NCBI GenBank assembly: GCA_964632995.1
Contig: CAZWDL010000007.1
Span: 29,520-93,519 of the forward strand
Direction: 5' to 3'
Length of the DNA stretch: 64,000 bases
Source of the DNA: CAZWDL01 sp964632995
GTDB lineage: Bacteria; Bacteroidota; Bacteroidia; Chitinophagales; Saprospiraceae
Shown here piece by piece: positions 16,477 to 25,854 of this stretch; positions within the stretch are counted from its first letter, which is position 1; each line of letters opens with the position of its first letter. The position numbers were made by a program, and so were the translations under genes. The notes below the pieces were generated by a model. That model searched no databases. It was not told the DNA's origin and worked only from the letters and a program-made list of their open reading frames with translations.

Positions 16477-18627
16477 CTACTCTTCCGTAGCAGACTGTTT
16501 CTTCTCCTTTTCTTCCTCTGGTGGGTTTTCTTCGAGACTGGCCGTCTTTTCTTCTTCAGGATACTCGATACGCACGTGGTGAACGGATTTCATCGTCTTT
16601 TTGAATACGCGTTTACACTGTTCCAGTTCCCGGAAGGATATGGTGGAGCGCTCCAATTGTCCCTGGGTTATCTTTCCGCTGATAATTTTATCTACTAATT
16701 CATCCAGATCTTCCGCCGTCGGATTTTTGAGGCTTTTACAAGCCGCTTCAATAGAGTCCGCCATCATCAATATAGCTTCTTCTTTGGAGCGGGGCCTGGG
16801 ACCTGGGTAGCGAAACTGACTTTCGTCCACATTCTCCTCCGGATGTTCCTTAAGGTAGTTGCGATAGAAATACTCCACCCGGGTGGTACCGTGGTGGGTG
16901 CGAATAAAGTCGATGAGCACTTTCGGCAGGCGGAATTTTTTCGCCATTTTGACTCCCTCCGTTACGTGGCCGACGATTTTCTTGGCGCTTTCCAGGTCTG
17001 AAATGTCCTCATGAGGATTTTTCGCCCCTTGATTTTCAATAAAGTAGGCAGGATGGATGGATTTGCCGATATCGTGATAAAGAGCGGCCACTTTTACAAG
17101 TAACGGATTAGCGTCCACCTTTCTTGCAGCTTCTTCAGCCAGATTGGCGACCTGTAGCGAGTGTTGCAGCGTACCGGGTGCCTTCATCGCCAGTTCCCGT
17201 AACAAGGGGCGGTTCATATCCGACAGCTCAAGCAGCGTAATCGAAGAGGTGAAACCGAAAACCCGTTCCAGCAGTGGAATCAGCGGATAGGCAAGCAGCG
17301 TCAAAAAAACATTAAGGAAAAACCAGGTTAACATCGACCAGTCAACACGCTGAATATCACCTTCCTGAATGAGCGACAGCCCCAGAAATCCCAATCCGTA
17401 AGCCAGAAAAATAAAAAGCATGGAATAGAAAAACTGACTCCAATCTCTAGTATCTACATTGCTCAGCAACACTACCACCCCTACCAGAATCTGCAGAAAG
17501 GTGAATTCGTAACCCAGGGTCGTCAGAAAACTTGCGATAAGAACTACCACGATGTGCGTAAATAGCGCCAAGCGAGCGTTGAAGAAAGTTTTAATAACAA
17601 TGGGAACGATACAGAACGGGATCAGGTAAGCGCTGAGCACTTCCAGCTCTTCCACGACATAAACCAAATAACTATAGCCGATGAGCCAGAGAAAAATAAA
17701 AATCATATTAGGAAGGCTGGTAAAAACCTCCCGGGCATTCCGGGCCAGGTAGAGGACGAATACGCCGATAATCAACCCGGTGATCAGGAAGTAACCAATG
17801 AAAACAGTTAGCCGGGATTTATTGGCCACCAATTCCTTTTCATACTGTTCGCGAAGAGAGAGCAGTTTCTGATAAGCTTCCTCGGAGATATTTCCGTCCT
17901 CCGGAATAATTAATTCTCCTTCCCGGACCATGCCCCGGGAGGTGGATATATTGTCCATCAAATCCGCCTGAAAACTTTGGGTGAGCGTGTCGTTATAGAG
18001 GATACTGGGCTGGAGGTGGTTCTCGAGAATTGGATAAAGGAATTCGGGCTCCTCCAGATTGCTGGAAAAGAGCGTATCGCTCAATTCCTCCCTTGCTTCT
18101 TTTGGCGTAAAAAAGGGCTTAACGGACTGCTCCTGAGTCGTGGTGCCCCGAACCAGATTGATCTCAAAGTCCTCATCTTGTTCCCGATGTTCTTCGTCCA
18201 ACTGTATGATTCCCCGTTGATAAACACGGTCCAAAAAATTTTGTCCAAAGTTCAGGTAGGCCTGCGGCCGGTTCAATACATCAGGAAACTGGCCTGCTTC
18301 GCGAACCGAATCGAGCTGCTGGTAAAAATCCTTCTGGAAACCCGCCTTTTGCGAATCGACCACGGCAGGAAATACTTCGTAATAGGGGGCGAATTCGGCA
18401 CGTAGCAACGTCCGCTCGGCTTCGATCTCCGCTTCCGGTTTTTTGATGGCAAAATCAAAAGCCGCGTGCAAATCCTCGTACTGCCAGGTCTGTCCCCGTT
18501 CAAAGTGGTATTTGAACTTCACGTGCTCGGGAAACAGAAAAGCGATGAATATCGCCGCTGCGATCACCAATAAGTATTTGAAAATGCTCGGCAAGCTTTC
18601 AATCGCCGTTTTCCACTGATTGCTCAT
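16477..18627 (-). CDS. 7TM-HD phosphohydrolase (PgpH-type c-di-AMP phosphodiesterase)
   Basis: This 716-residue membrane enzyme has one N-terminal helix (about 17-33), a long extracytoplasmic 7TMR-HDED domain (about 34-280), seven hydrophobic segments (about 285-460) and a cytoplasmic HD domain. The HD residues are clear in KVAALYHDIGKSIHPAYF and GHVTEGVKMAKKF. PgpH proteins hydrolyse c-di-AMP and so affect osmotic balance. The C-terminus ends in a charged Glu/Lys-rich tail. A TATATTTG box lies only 5 bp before the ATG (see the promoter entry), so the start or leader is unusual. The DUF6580 gene is convergent. Confidence 0.87.
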   Translation of the reverse strand: MSNQWKTAIESLPSIFKYLLVIAAAIFIAFLFPEHVKFKYHFERGQTWQYEDLHAAFDFAIKKPEAEIEAERTLLRAEFAPYYEVFPAVVDSQKAGFQKDFYQQLDSVREAGQFPDVLNRPQAYLNFGQNFLDRVYQRGIIQLDEEHREQDEDFEINLVRGTTTQEQSVKPFFTPKEAREELSDTLFSSNLEEPEFLYPILENHLQPSILYNDTLTQSFQADLMDNISTSRGMVREGELIIPEDGNISEEAYQKLLSLREQYEKELVANKSRLTVFIGYFLITGLIIGVFVLYLARNAREVFTSLPNMIFIFLWLIGYSYLVYVVEELEVLSAYLIPFCIVPIVIKTFFNARLALFTHIVVVLIASFLTTLGYEFTFLQILVGVVVLLSNVDTRDWSQFFYSMLFIFLAYGLGFLGLSLIQEGDIQRVDWSMLTWFFLNVFLTLLAYPLIPLLERVFGFTSSITLLELSDMNRPLLRELAMKAPGTLQHSLQVANLAEEAARKVDANPLLVKVAALYHDIGKSIHPAYFIENQGAKNPHEDISDLESAKKIVGHVTEGVKMAKKFRLPKVLIDFIRTHHGTTRVEYFYRNYLKEHPEENVDESQFRYPGPRPRSKEEAILMMADSIEAACKSLKNPTAEDLDELVDKIISGKITQGQLERSTISFRELEQCKRVFKKTMKSVHHVRIEYPEEEKTASLEENPPEEEKEKKQSATEE

Positions 18628-18631
18628 AGAA

Positions 18632-18639
18632 CAAATATA
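18632..18639 (-). promoter_or_regulatory. -7 box abutting the pgpH-type start codon
   Basis: On the minus strand TATATTTG matches TAnnTTTG exactly and ends 4 bp before the annotated ATG at 18627. If functional, the transcript would start at or within the first codons, meaning a leaderless message or a start further downstream. It may also be chance. Confidence 0.35.
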
Positions 18640-18822
18640 GGCATTTCGAGGTAGTCGTCCAGGCCTGTTTGAAAAACCGGCAATGATAACCTTTTACCAA
18701 ACAGTTCAAAAACGATTCACCCTATTTGCAAACTGCTACAGCCTTTAAAAACAATTAAAACCCGATAAGGTTGGAAGAACAGACAGCCAGTGCTGACTTA
18801 ACAATAATTTACTGATTTAAAA

Positions 18823-19374
18823 TCATTTGCGAGCTGTCCACTTCACTTCATCCACCCCCAGGTCCCCGGCGATTTTTCTGGCCAGAACGAACAGGTAATC
18901 AGAAAGACGATTGAGATAACGTAAAATCCGAATGTCAACTTTTTCTTCGCCGGCCAGTGCTACGATCCGGCGTTCGGCCCGCCGGCACACACAGCGGGCG
19001 ATATGGCAATGGGATACCATAGGGTGGCCGCCCGGAAGGATGAAGTTCTTCAGTTCCGGCAATCCGCTAACCGCTTCATCAATCGCTTTTTCCAGTTGCT
19101 CAATATCATCGTCCTCAAGGCTGGAAGCCGGCAGTTCCTTGTCCGGATCCATGGCCAGGTTGGCGCCAATATCAAACAGGCGATCCTGTATCTCTTTAAG
19201 AAGTGTGCGGGTCCCTTCTGCCTCTACGCCGTCCCGAACCAGCCCCAAAAAGGCGTTTAGCTCATCGATGCTGCCGTAGGATTCAATGCGGACGTGGCTT
19301 TTCGGCAGGCGCTTGCCGCCGAAGAGGGAAGTGTCGCCGGCGTCGCCGGTCTTGGTGTATATCTTGAAAGCCAT
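18823..19374 (-). CDS. Cob(I)alamin adenosyltransferase, PduO type
   Basis: This 183-residue enzyme transfers adenosyl from ATP to cob(I)alamin, giving coenzyme B12. The ATP-binding N-terminus TKTGDAGDTSLFGGKRLPKS (5-24) and the SIDELNAFLG helix are intact, as is the C-terminal CRRAERRIVAL (about 130-140), which holds catalytic Arg and Glu. It implies that the cell uses adenosylcobalamin enzymes, whether or not it makes the ring. It is a single gene with about 200 bp of non-coding DNA on each side. I saw no cobalamin riboswitch upstream. Confidence 0.92.
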   Translation of the reverse strand: MAFKIYTKTGDAGDTSLFGGKRLPKSHVRIESYGSIDELNAFLGLVRDGVEAEGTRTLLKEIQDRLFDIGANLAMDPDKELPASSLEDDDIEQLEKAIDEAVSGLPELKNFILPGGHPMVSHCHIARCVCRRAERRIVALAGEEKVDIRILRYLNRLSDYLFVLARKIAGDLGVDEVKWTARK

Positions 19375-19577
19375 AGCAATATTTTAAAGTGCGAAACAAA
19401 GGTACAATTTTGGAAGCGTAATTAGATCTAGCAGTCAACGATCTTGTTCACCCAGCATTCTATCGGCTGTCTTTACCTTGAGGTAAAATTGTTTTTACAA
19501 ATACTTAATTGTTAGCGAATTTTCAGTAATTTACCGCCCGAAACAGAATAACTTTTCAAACCAGCGCAGAGGAAAAT

Positions 19578-22385
19578 ATGAAATTTTTAGACCTATACAG
19601 GATTCTAAATATTATTCTCTTTTTGCTTTTCACCCACTGTCTTATCGGTCAGACGCTTATACGCGGACAGATCGAGGATGCGCGTACCGGCGAGCCGCTC
19701 ATCAACGCCAGCGTACTGATCCAGGGCACTACCGTCGGTACAGTAACCGACTTCGATGGAAATTTCGAGATCGATACGGAAATAGAATTGCCGGTGACGC
19801 TTGTGGTCTCCTATGTAGGGTACCTGGAGCAGCAAATCGAGGTAAACGAAGGTGAAATGCCCCTGGATATCAAGTTGGAAGAGGACGCAATCACGACGGA
19901 AGTCGTGGAAGTCAGAGGCCAGCGGATCTCTGAGAAGCAAAAAGCTGCACCACTCACTGTCGAATCTATGGACTTGCTGGCCATCAAGGCGACGCCATCC
20001 GATAACTTCTACGATGGTTTGGGATCACTTAAAGGCGTTGACCTGACCGCCGCCAGCCTTGGTTTTAAAGTGGTGAACACGCGTGGCTTTAACAGCACCA
20101 GTCCGGTGCGTACGCTTCAATTAATAGACGGCGTTGACAATCAGGCGCCGGGACTCAACTTCTCGCTTGGCAACTTCCTGGGCAGCCCGGAACTGGACGT
20201 GCTTAAAGTGGATCTCATCCAGGGCGCCAGTTCGGCCTTCTACGGCCCAAACGCCTTCAACGGCGTGATCAGCATGGAGACCAAAAATCCCTTTTTCCAG
20301 AAAGGCCTGGCCGCCAGTGTAAAGGTGGGGGAACGATCACTCGTAGAAACGGCTTTCCGTTACGCCGATGTGGTGAAGAACAAAAGCGGCATGGAGATTC
20401 TCGGCTATAAGTTCAATTTCTCCTATCTGCGCGCCAATGATTGGGAAGCCGATAATTACGACCCCATAGACGAAAGCCGGGCGCCAGCCACTAACCCCGG
20501 CCGCTACGATGCCGTCAACATCTACGGCGATGAGTATTTCCCCTTAGGGGATAAATCCTCCCCTTCCAACCAATGGGGCGACAATGCGGGCCTGGGTATC
20601 TTTTATCGTAACGGTTACCGCGAAATCGATCTGGTAGATTACGATACGCGCAACCTCAAAGCGAATGTGGGGCTTTACCTGCGCACCGCCCCCGAACGCG
20701 AATCGGAATCCCCTGAGCTCATTTTAAACTCCAGTTTCGGCTTCGGCACTACGGTCTATCAAGGCGACAATCGCTTCAGTCTGCGCAATATCCAGTTTTT
20801 TCAAAACCGCCTGGAATGGCGCAAACGGGATAAGTTCTTTATCAGGGCCTACGCCACTCACGAGGACGCCGGCGACTCTTACGATCCATACTTCACCGCT
20901 TTGCGTCTGCAGGAGCTCGCCAAGGACGACGAACTGTGGGCCAACGACTATGTCCGCTACTGGAAGCAACAGCGGTTCGGCCGCGAAATGGCGGAACTCG
21001 GTTATCCCGAGCTGGATTTCAGCACCTTCCCGCCTTCCTTTGACTTTGACCAGGCTGAGGCCTGGCTGGCCGACTCCGAGAACCAAGAATTGCTCCAGCT
21101 GTGGCATGAACAAACCGCTGCTTTTGCCAACCGAGGATCCATTGACAACTCCTTGGACTTTTACCAACCCGGAACGCCCCGCTTTGAAGAAGAATTCAAC
21201 CGCATTACCTCCGCTCTTTCCAATGATAAGGAAAACGGCACCCGCTTCTATGATAAATCGGCACTCTACCATCTGCAGGGAGAGTACAAATTTACCCCGC
21301 TGTGGACCGACGAAATCACTGTGGGCGGCAGCGCGCGTTATTATACCCCGAAATCCAGAGGCACTGTATTTTCCGATTTTGACCGGACCATCACTAATTT
21401 CGAGTTCGGCTTCTACGGCGGCCTTTCCAAATCCTTCTTCGATCGCAAGCTACGCCTCAGCGCTACGGCTCGCGTCGACAAAAACGAAAACTTCGACTGG
21501 ATCTCGACCCCAGCAGCCTCGGTGGTCTGGAATCCTACCCCCAATAATTACCTGCGTTTCTCCTTCTCCTCGGCAATCCGCAACCCGACTCTCACCGATC
21601 AGTATCTCAACCTTGATGTTGGCCGGGCGATCCTTTCAGGTAACCTGACCGGCGTAGATAGCCTGATCACCCTGGAGTCCTTTGAAGCCTACCGGCAAAG
21701 CCTGCGGCTCGATTCGCTGGCGTTTTTCAACATCGATCCGGTCCGTCCTGAGCGCGTAAGGACCCTGGAAGTGGGTTACCGAACCACGCTGTTCAACAGC
21801 CTGTACGTCGATGCAGGGTACTACTACAATATCTACAACGACTTTCTCGGATTCAATATCGGTATCGATGCCGAGTTCGGAGGAACCTCTAACCTGCCCA
21901 CTGATTTACAGGTATTCCGCTATTCGGCCAACTCGCGGGAGGAAGTAAAAACGCAGGGCTTTTCAATCGGCCTCAATTATTACTTCGCCGATTATTTCCA
22001 GCTAAATGGAAATTATTCCTGGAACAAGCTGGTTTCCGAAGTAGATGATCCCATCGTACCGGCTTTCAACACGCCGGAACACAAATTCAACGTCAGCATC
22101 TCCGGGAGGGGTATCCGTATGGGGCGGGCAGGGGAATTTGGATTCAACATCAATTACAAATGGATCGATGGCTTCCTTTTCGAAGGATCACCACAATTTA
22201 CCGGCTTTATTCCCCAGTACGAACTGCTGGACGCTCAAGTCAACTACTTCTTTCAGCGTCTGAATACGACGCTGAAGGTCGGCGCCTCCAATATCCTGAA
22301 CAATATGCAGTTTCAGACCTACGGAGGGCCACGGATCGGACGGCTTGCCTATGTTTCGCTAACCTATGACTTCAAAAAGCAATAA
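19578..22385 (+). CDS. TonB-dependent receptor with CarboxypepD_reg-like N-terminus
   Basis: This 935-residue outer-membrane receptor has a signal peptide (about 1-24, ending CLIGQT). A CarboxypepD_reg-like beta-sandwich follows (about 27-108, RGQIEDARTGEPLINASVLI), then a plug domain (about 130-235, with TRGFNSTSPVRTLQLIDGVD and QGASSAFYGPNAFNGVISM) and a 22-strand-type barrel to the C-terminus. It should import a ligand using proton-motive force. There is no SusD gene downstream, so it is not a SusC/D pair. Instead a secreted hydrolase gene starts 56 bp later, hinting that the two handle the same substrate. Confidence 0.9.
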   Translation: MKFLDLYRILNIILFLLFTHCLIGQTLIRGQIEDARTGEPLINASVLIQGTTVGTVTDFDGNFEIDTEIELPVTLVVSYVGYLEQQIEVNEGEMPLDIKLEEDAITTEVVEVRGQRISEKQKAAPLTVESMDLLAIKATPSDNFYDGLGSLKGVDLTAASLGFKVVNTRGFNSTSPVRTLQLIDGVDNQAPGLNFSLGNFLGSPELDVLKVDLIQGASSAFYGPNAFNGVISMETKNPFFQKGLAASVKVGERSLVETAFRYADVVKNKSGMEILGYKFNFSYLRANDWEADNYDPIDESRAPATNPGRYDAVNIYGDEYFPLGDKSSPSNQWGDNAGLGIFYRNGYREIDLVDYDTRNLKANVGLYLRTAPERESESPELILNSSFGFGTTVYQGDNRFSLRNIQFFQNRLEWRKRDKFFIRAYATHEDAGDSYDPYFTALRLQELAKDDELWANDYVRYWKQQRFGREMAELGYPELDFSTFPPSFDFDQAEAWLADSENQELLQLWHEQTAAFANRGSIDNSLDFYQPGTPRFEEEFNRITSALSNDKENGTRFYDKSALYHLQGEYKFTPLWTDEITVGGSARYYTPKSRGTVFSDFDRTITNFEFGFYGGLSKSFFDRKLRLSATARVDKNENFDWISTPAASVVWNPTPNNYLRFSFSSAIRNPTLTDQYLNLDVGRAILSGNLTGVDSLITLESFEAYRQSLRLDSLAFFNIDPVRPERVRTLEVGYRTTLFNSLYVDAGYYYNIYNDFLGFNIGIDAEFGGTSNLPTDLQVFRYSANSREEVKTQGFSIGLNYYFADYFQLNGNYSWNKLVSEVDDPIVPAFNTPEHKFNVSISGRGIRMGRAGEFGFNINYKWIDGFLFEGSPQFTGFIPQYELLDAQVNYFFQRLNTTLKVGASNILNNMQFQTYGGPRIGRLAYVSLTYDFKKQ

Positions 22386-22441
22386 TTGTTCTTAACGAAA
22401 ATGAGCTTTGGAAGCCTGTTTAAACCACAAATTTTTTTTGT

Positions 22442-23980
22442 ATGAAACAATTCAACGCATTACTTTTATTCCTGGCGCTGTGCTGCAGCTTCAATGCCAC
22501 CGCTCAGCAACGTTACCTGGATCCTATTTTTGACAATGTCACGGTTACCTCCGACGTAGTCTATGGGGTTAACGCTACTGTGCTGGCTCTGCCCCAAGTA
22601 GGCGAAGCCATCCCCCGCCCCTTACTGTTGGATGTTTACGAACCGGTAGGCGATGATCTCACAGAACGCCCGCTGGTGCTGCTCTTCCACACCGGCAACT
22701 TTTTGCCCCATCCGCAAAACGGCTCCGTCGGCGGACTAAAAACTGACTCTTCGGTTGTGGAGGCGGCTACCCAACTGGCAAGGCGCGGCTTTGTGGCGGT
22801 ATCCATCGATTACCGCCTGGGTTGGAATCCCATCGCCCCGAACCAGGACGAACGCGTATTCACCCTGATCAACGCCGTCTACCGCGCCATGCAGGACGCT
22901 CGCACTGCTATCCGCTTCTTTAAAAAGGATGCTCGCGATAGCGCCAATTCCTTTGGTGTTGATACCACTCGCATCACTCTTTGGGGCCACGGCAGCGGCG
23001 GCTACGTCGTCAATGCCGTACATACGCTGGATGATTTCAATAAGGTGTTCCTGCCCAAGTTTACGACGGAAATCGGCGGTCAGCCCTTTCCCATGGTCAT
23101 CGAAGGCGTCAACGGCGATATTTATGGCACCTCGGTAGGTGAAGTCCCGGCAGGATACCCCGGATTTCCAGAAGGCGATACCCTTTGCTATCCCAACTGG
23201 GTTACCTATGACAACGGTGAGCCCATTAGTTCGGATTATCAGCTGACGATCAACCTGGGAGGCGCTCTGGGCGATTCTTCCTGGATAGACCCCGGACAGA
23301 ATCCGTGGATTACATTCCACAATCCGGATGACCCGGATGCGCCCTATGTAGAGGGCATCGTCAACGTGCCCGGCATCGGACTGCCGGTAGTGGAAGTGCA
23401 GGGCGGCCTGATCATTCAGACGCTGCAAAACCAGTTCGGAAACAATGAACCTTTTGCCGCCGCTACCTTCCTGGATGACCTCACCCCTATCGCTATGGAT
23501 CGCAGCGGCGGACTGGAAGGCTTGTTCCCCATCCTTGGCGGAGAAGACCGCACCGCACCCTGGCAATTCTACGCTCCGGATAACGTCAACGCCACCGAAC
23601 CGCCCATGCCGGAAGCCGCCAAATCCTATATGACGGATACCATCATACCTTATTTTATCCCCCGCGCCTGCCTGACACTCGACCTGGGCTGCAACCTGGA
23701 GGGCATCGTATCCTCGATAGAGACCATTTTGCCCGGCGTGGAAGTCGGCCTGAAAATGGCGCCCAACCCGGCGCTGGAATCGGTATTCTTGCAGACGGAA
23801 GTGGAATTCCCCATGCAGGAACTGCAGCTCTTCGATATAAACGGCCGCCTGGTGCAGTCAAACAACCGCATCGATGACAACAGCTTCATCCTTCAACGAG
23901 GCAACCTGCCAACCGGCATTTACGTGGCCAGGATTCGCTTCAAGGAGGGAATTGTGGCGAAACGGATAATGTTTCAGTAA
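22442..23980 (+). CDS. Alpha/beta hydrolase with T9SS C-terminal sorting domain
   Basis: This 512-residue secreted protein has a signal peptide (about 1-21). An esterase-type alpha/beta-hydrolase fold follows, with LLLDVYEP, an oxyanion-side loop, VSIDYRLGW and the nucleophile elbow GHGSGG (Ser185). From about residue 430 there is a T9SS type A sorting domain (MAPNPALESVFLQ, LQLFDINGRLV, LPTGIYVARI and a basic C-terminus). It is exported by type IX secretion to the cell surface. It starts 56 bp after the TonB receptor gene and probably shares its transcript. The ester substrate is unknown. A palindromic repeat follows its stop by 6 bp. Confidence 0.85.
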   Translation: MKQFNALLLFLALCCSFNATAQQRYLDPIFDNVTVTSDVVYGVNATVLALPQVGEAIPRPLLLDVYEPVGDDLTERPLVLLFHTGNFLPHPQNGSVGGLKTDSSVVEAATQLARRGFVAVSIDYRLGWNPIAPNQDERVFTLINAVYRAMQDARTAIRFFKKDARDSANSFGVDTTRITLWGHGSGGYVVNAVHTLDDFNKVFLPKFTTEIGGQPFPMVIEGVNGDIYGTSVGEVPAGYPGFPEGDTLCYPNWVTYDNGEPISSDYQLTINLGGALGDSSWIDPGQNPWITFHNPDDPDAPYVEGIVNVPGIGLPVVEVQGGLIIQTLQNQFGNNEPFAAATFLDDLTPIAMDRSGGLEGLFPILGGEDRTAPWQFYAPDNVNATEPPMPEAAKSYMTDTIIPYFIPRACLTLDLGCNLEGIVSSIETILPGVEVGLKMAPNPALESVFLQTEVEFPMQELQLFDINGRLVQSNNRIDDNSFILQRGNLPTGIYVARIRFKEGIVAKRIMFQ

Positions 23981-23986
23981 GGTCAA

Positions 23987-24023
23987 TTGACGGGGTGACT
24001 TTGACTTTGAGTCACCCTGTCAA
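23987..24023. repeat. Palindromic repeat TTGACGGGGTGACT family, copy 1
   Basis: The 14-bp arm TTGACGGGGTGACT is followed, after 9 bp, by the inverse AGTCACCCTGTCAA, with one mismatch. It begins 6 bp after the stop codon of the secreted hydrolase gene. The same arm occurs at 24158-24188 and at 32469-32527. It could act as a transcript-end hairpin or be a REP-like element. Confidence 0.7.
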
Positions 24024-24157
24024 TCGAGTTTAGAAGTTTAGCACTTCGCCCTTCCTACGGACCGTCCGGCCGGGCTCACTGTTTAGAAGTTTAGAAGGTA
24101 TAAAAACGAGATTTCCGGGTTCAGACTTTCTACTCACCTCAAACTGGATCAGCTCAA

Positions 24158-24188
24158 TTGACGGGGTGACTTTAAGTCACCCCGTCAA
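24158..24188. repeat. Palindromic repeat, copy 2, overlapping a gene's stop codon
   Basis: A perfect TTGACGGGGTGACT / AGTCACCCCGTCAA palindrome with a 3-bp loop. On the minus strand it supplies the last residues (LTG) and the TGA stop of the acyl-CoA reductase gene. It therefore overlaps the coding end, 135 bp from copy 1. Confidence 0.75.
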
Positions 24189-25199
24189 TCCTAACAAAAA
24201 CGCCATCGTATCCACCCCATCTGCGTAATCCCACAATTCCGGTTCCTGCGCCTTGCCGAAGGGAAAGGTCTTTACCGGCAAGATGGAGGGCGCAGCCACC
24301 ACACACTGGATCTCTGACTGCCTGTTTTCTATAACCCTTTGCATTTCCACCAGGTCGGGATAGTATTCGTAATACAGCTCGCCGAGGCGGGAGTGAATGG
24401 AGGGATTTTCAGTCAGCACTACACAGCCGTTACTCATGAACTCCGCTTTATTGAGCACATGTACGGCGAAGTTATAGTCAAAGTTATTTTTGTACTTCCG
24501 GTGCCTAACGATATGGCGATACTCGTGCAGAGCTTCCAGCAGCGGCTGGAAGTCATAGCTACGGGGCACGTATATTTTGGAGACATTACGGCAGCCCAGG
24601 CCGAAATAACTGAAGATATCCTTGCCCAGTTCGTGCAGGCTCTCCGGACTTTCCTGTCCCGTCAGTACGGCGATGCCGTTGCGGTTGCGACGGATGATAT
24701 TCGGAACTTTTCCAAAGTAAGATTCAAAATACCGCGCCGAATTGCCGCTACCGGTGGCGATGACGGCGTCATAGTCCCGCAGGCGATCCACGAGCCGGAA
24801 GTAATAGGCGCTGCGTTCATCGAAGCGCTCCATTAATTTAAGGAGGTAGGGCAACAAATACGGATCTTTTTCAGAGGGTTTAATCAGCGCGCGATGGCCT
24901 GCTATGAATACGCAGAGCAGGTCATGGAAACCTACCAGTGGAATGTTACCGGCTAGGATCATGCCTATATTTTGCAGCTCATTTCCATCGGGAATCTCGT
25001 AAGGAGCCAGCCATTTATCGAGTTGTTCCCCTCGCAGGTAATGCTCTGCGATGGCATCAATGGCCTGCTGTTGATTTTCCTCGGTAAACCAGGCATTGTT
25101 ATAGGCCGTTCGCTTGATGACGGCCTGCAGGTATTCGTCTTCTCCACGAAGGTGATCGCCAAGCTGGACGAGTACATCTATGCGTTCTTGCAATTTCAT
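24177..25199 (-). CDS. Acyl-CoA reductase (LuxC-like)
   Basis: This 340-residue protein of the LuxC/aldehyde-dehydrogenase superfamily is shorter than luminous-bacteria LuxC (about 480). The proposed catalytic Cys203 lies in GLGCRNVSKIYVPRSYD. Other fold landmarks are LAGNIPLVGFHDLLCVFIAG (83-102) and ATGSGNSARYFESYFG (148-163), which would contact the cofactor. It should reduce an acyl-CoA to an aldehyde with NADPH; the role in Bacteroidota is not known to me. The start overlaps the upstream DUF1415 gene by 4 bp (ATGA type), so translation is probably coupled. Its stop codon lies inside a palindromic repeat. Confidence 0.82.
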   Translation of the reverse strand: MKLQERIDVLVQLGDHLRGEDEYLQAVIKRTAYNNAWFTEENQQQAIDAIAEHYLRGEQLDKWLAPYEIPDGNELQNIGMILAGNIPLVGFHDLLCVFIAGHRALIKPSEKDPYLLPYLLKLMERFDERSAYYFRLVDRLRDYDAVIATGSGNSARYFESYFGKVPNIIRRNRNGIAVLTGQESPESLHELGKDIFSYFGLGCRNVSKIYVPRSYDFQPLLEALHEYRHIVRHRKYKNNFDYNFAVHVLNKAEFMSNGCVVLTENPSIHSRLGELYYEYYPDLVEMQRVIENRQSEIQCVVAAPSILPVKTFPFGKAQEPELWDYADGVDTMAFLLGLTG

Positions 25200-25744
25200 G
25201 AAAGTTCCTGTACTTTTTGTAGAATTTCCCGGATCTTTTCCTTACCCAGGCGGCGCATGGTTTCCATATTCCGCTGCGGGATTTGTTCGGGATGCTCGTA
25301 GTGCCGGAGCGCCGTTTCAATACTCTCTTCACGCAGCAGGTGCAGCATGGGGTAAGGAGATCGATTGGTGTAATTTTCGGGCGCTTCTCTTGTCGTCTCC
25401 TCGAACTGATAATCGGGATGAAAAGAAGCAATCTGAATAACGCCTTCCAGTCCGCATTGTTGCAGAAGCCATTCGGCACGGGCCAGGAAGTCGAGGTAGC
25501 CGGAAAACCGGTTCAATATTTGGGGATGAATGATCAAGGTCGTTTCCAGCACCTCCGGCGATACCTCGGAAAGGAAGAGAGCTTCCTGCACCAGGGTTTC
25601 GGCCAGCGCCTCTTCCTCGCTCGCATCGGATACCCGGTAACGGATGCGATCCCGTACAAAAGGATGTTTGGCAAAAGGACATAAGTTGTACCCAATCACC
25701 AGTAACTCAATCCAGTTTTTGGTGGCTTGTACTGATTTACGCAA
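25196..25744 (-). CDS. DUF1415 family protein
   Basis: This 182-residue protein opens with the family signature TKNWIELLVIGYNLCPFAKH (9-28) and continues with conserved blocks ETTLIIHP and NRSPYPMLHLLREESIE. No function is established for the family. The reading frame has no ATG upstream of the signature: the only usual start codon there is TTG at 25742-25744, 25 bases after an in-frame stop, so a TTG start is likely. The downstream acyl-CoA reductase gene overlaps by 4 bp. Confidence 0.8.
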   Translation of the reverse strand: MRKSVQATKNWIELLVIGYNLCPFAKHPFVRDRIRYRVSDASEEEALAETLVQEALFLSEVSPEVLETTLIIHPQILNRFSGYLDFLARAEWLLQQCGLEGVIQIASFHPDYQFEETTREAPENYTNRSPYPMLHLLREESIETALRHYEHPEQIPQRNMETMRRLGKEKIREILQKVQELS

Positions 25745-25854
25745 AATTTTGGGTGTATCGTTGTGAAATATTATTGATTACTCCCCCTGCCCAGTTTCGA
25801 TACATCTTCGTCAAAATGTACCGACTTTTATTCTTTCTACAAAGATATGAGCAT

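Noticed and set aside
19375..19577. Cobalamin riboswitch near the adenosyltransferase gene
   Set aside because: No B12-box-like core was found on either strand in the gap.
22736..23566. 276-codon open frame on the minus strand
   Set aside because: Antisense to the secreted hydrolase with its catalytic elbow and sorting domain; no motif of its own.
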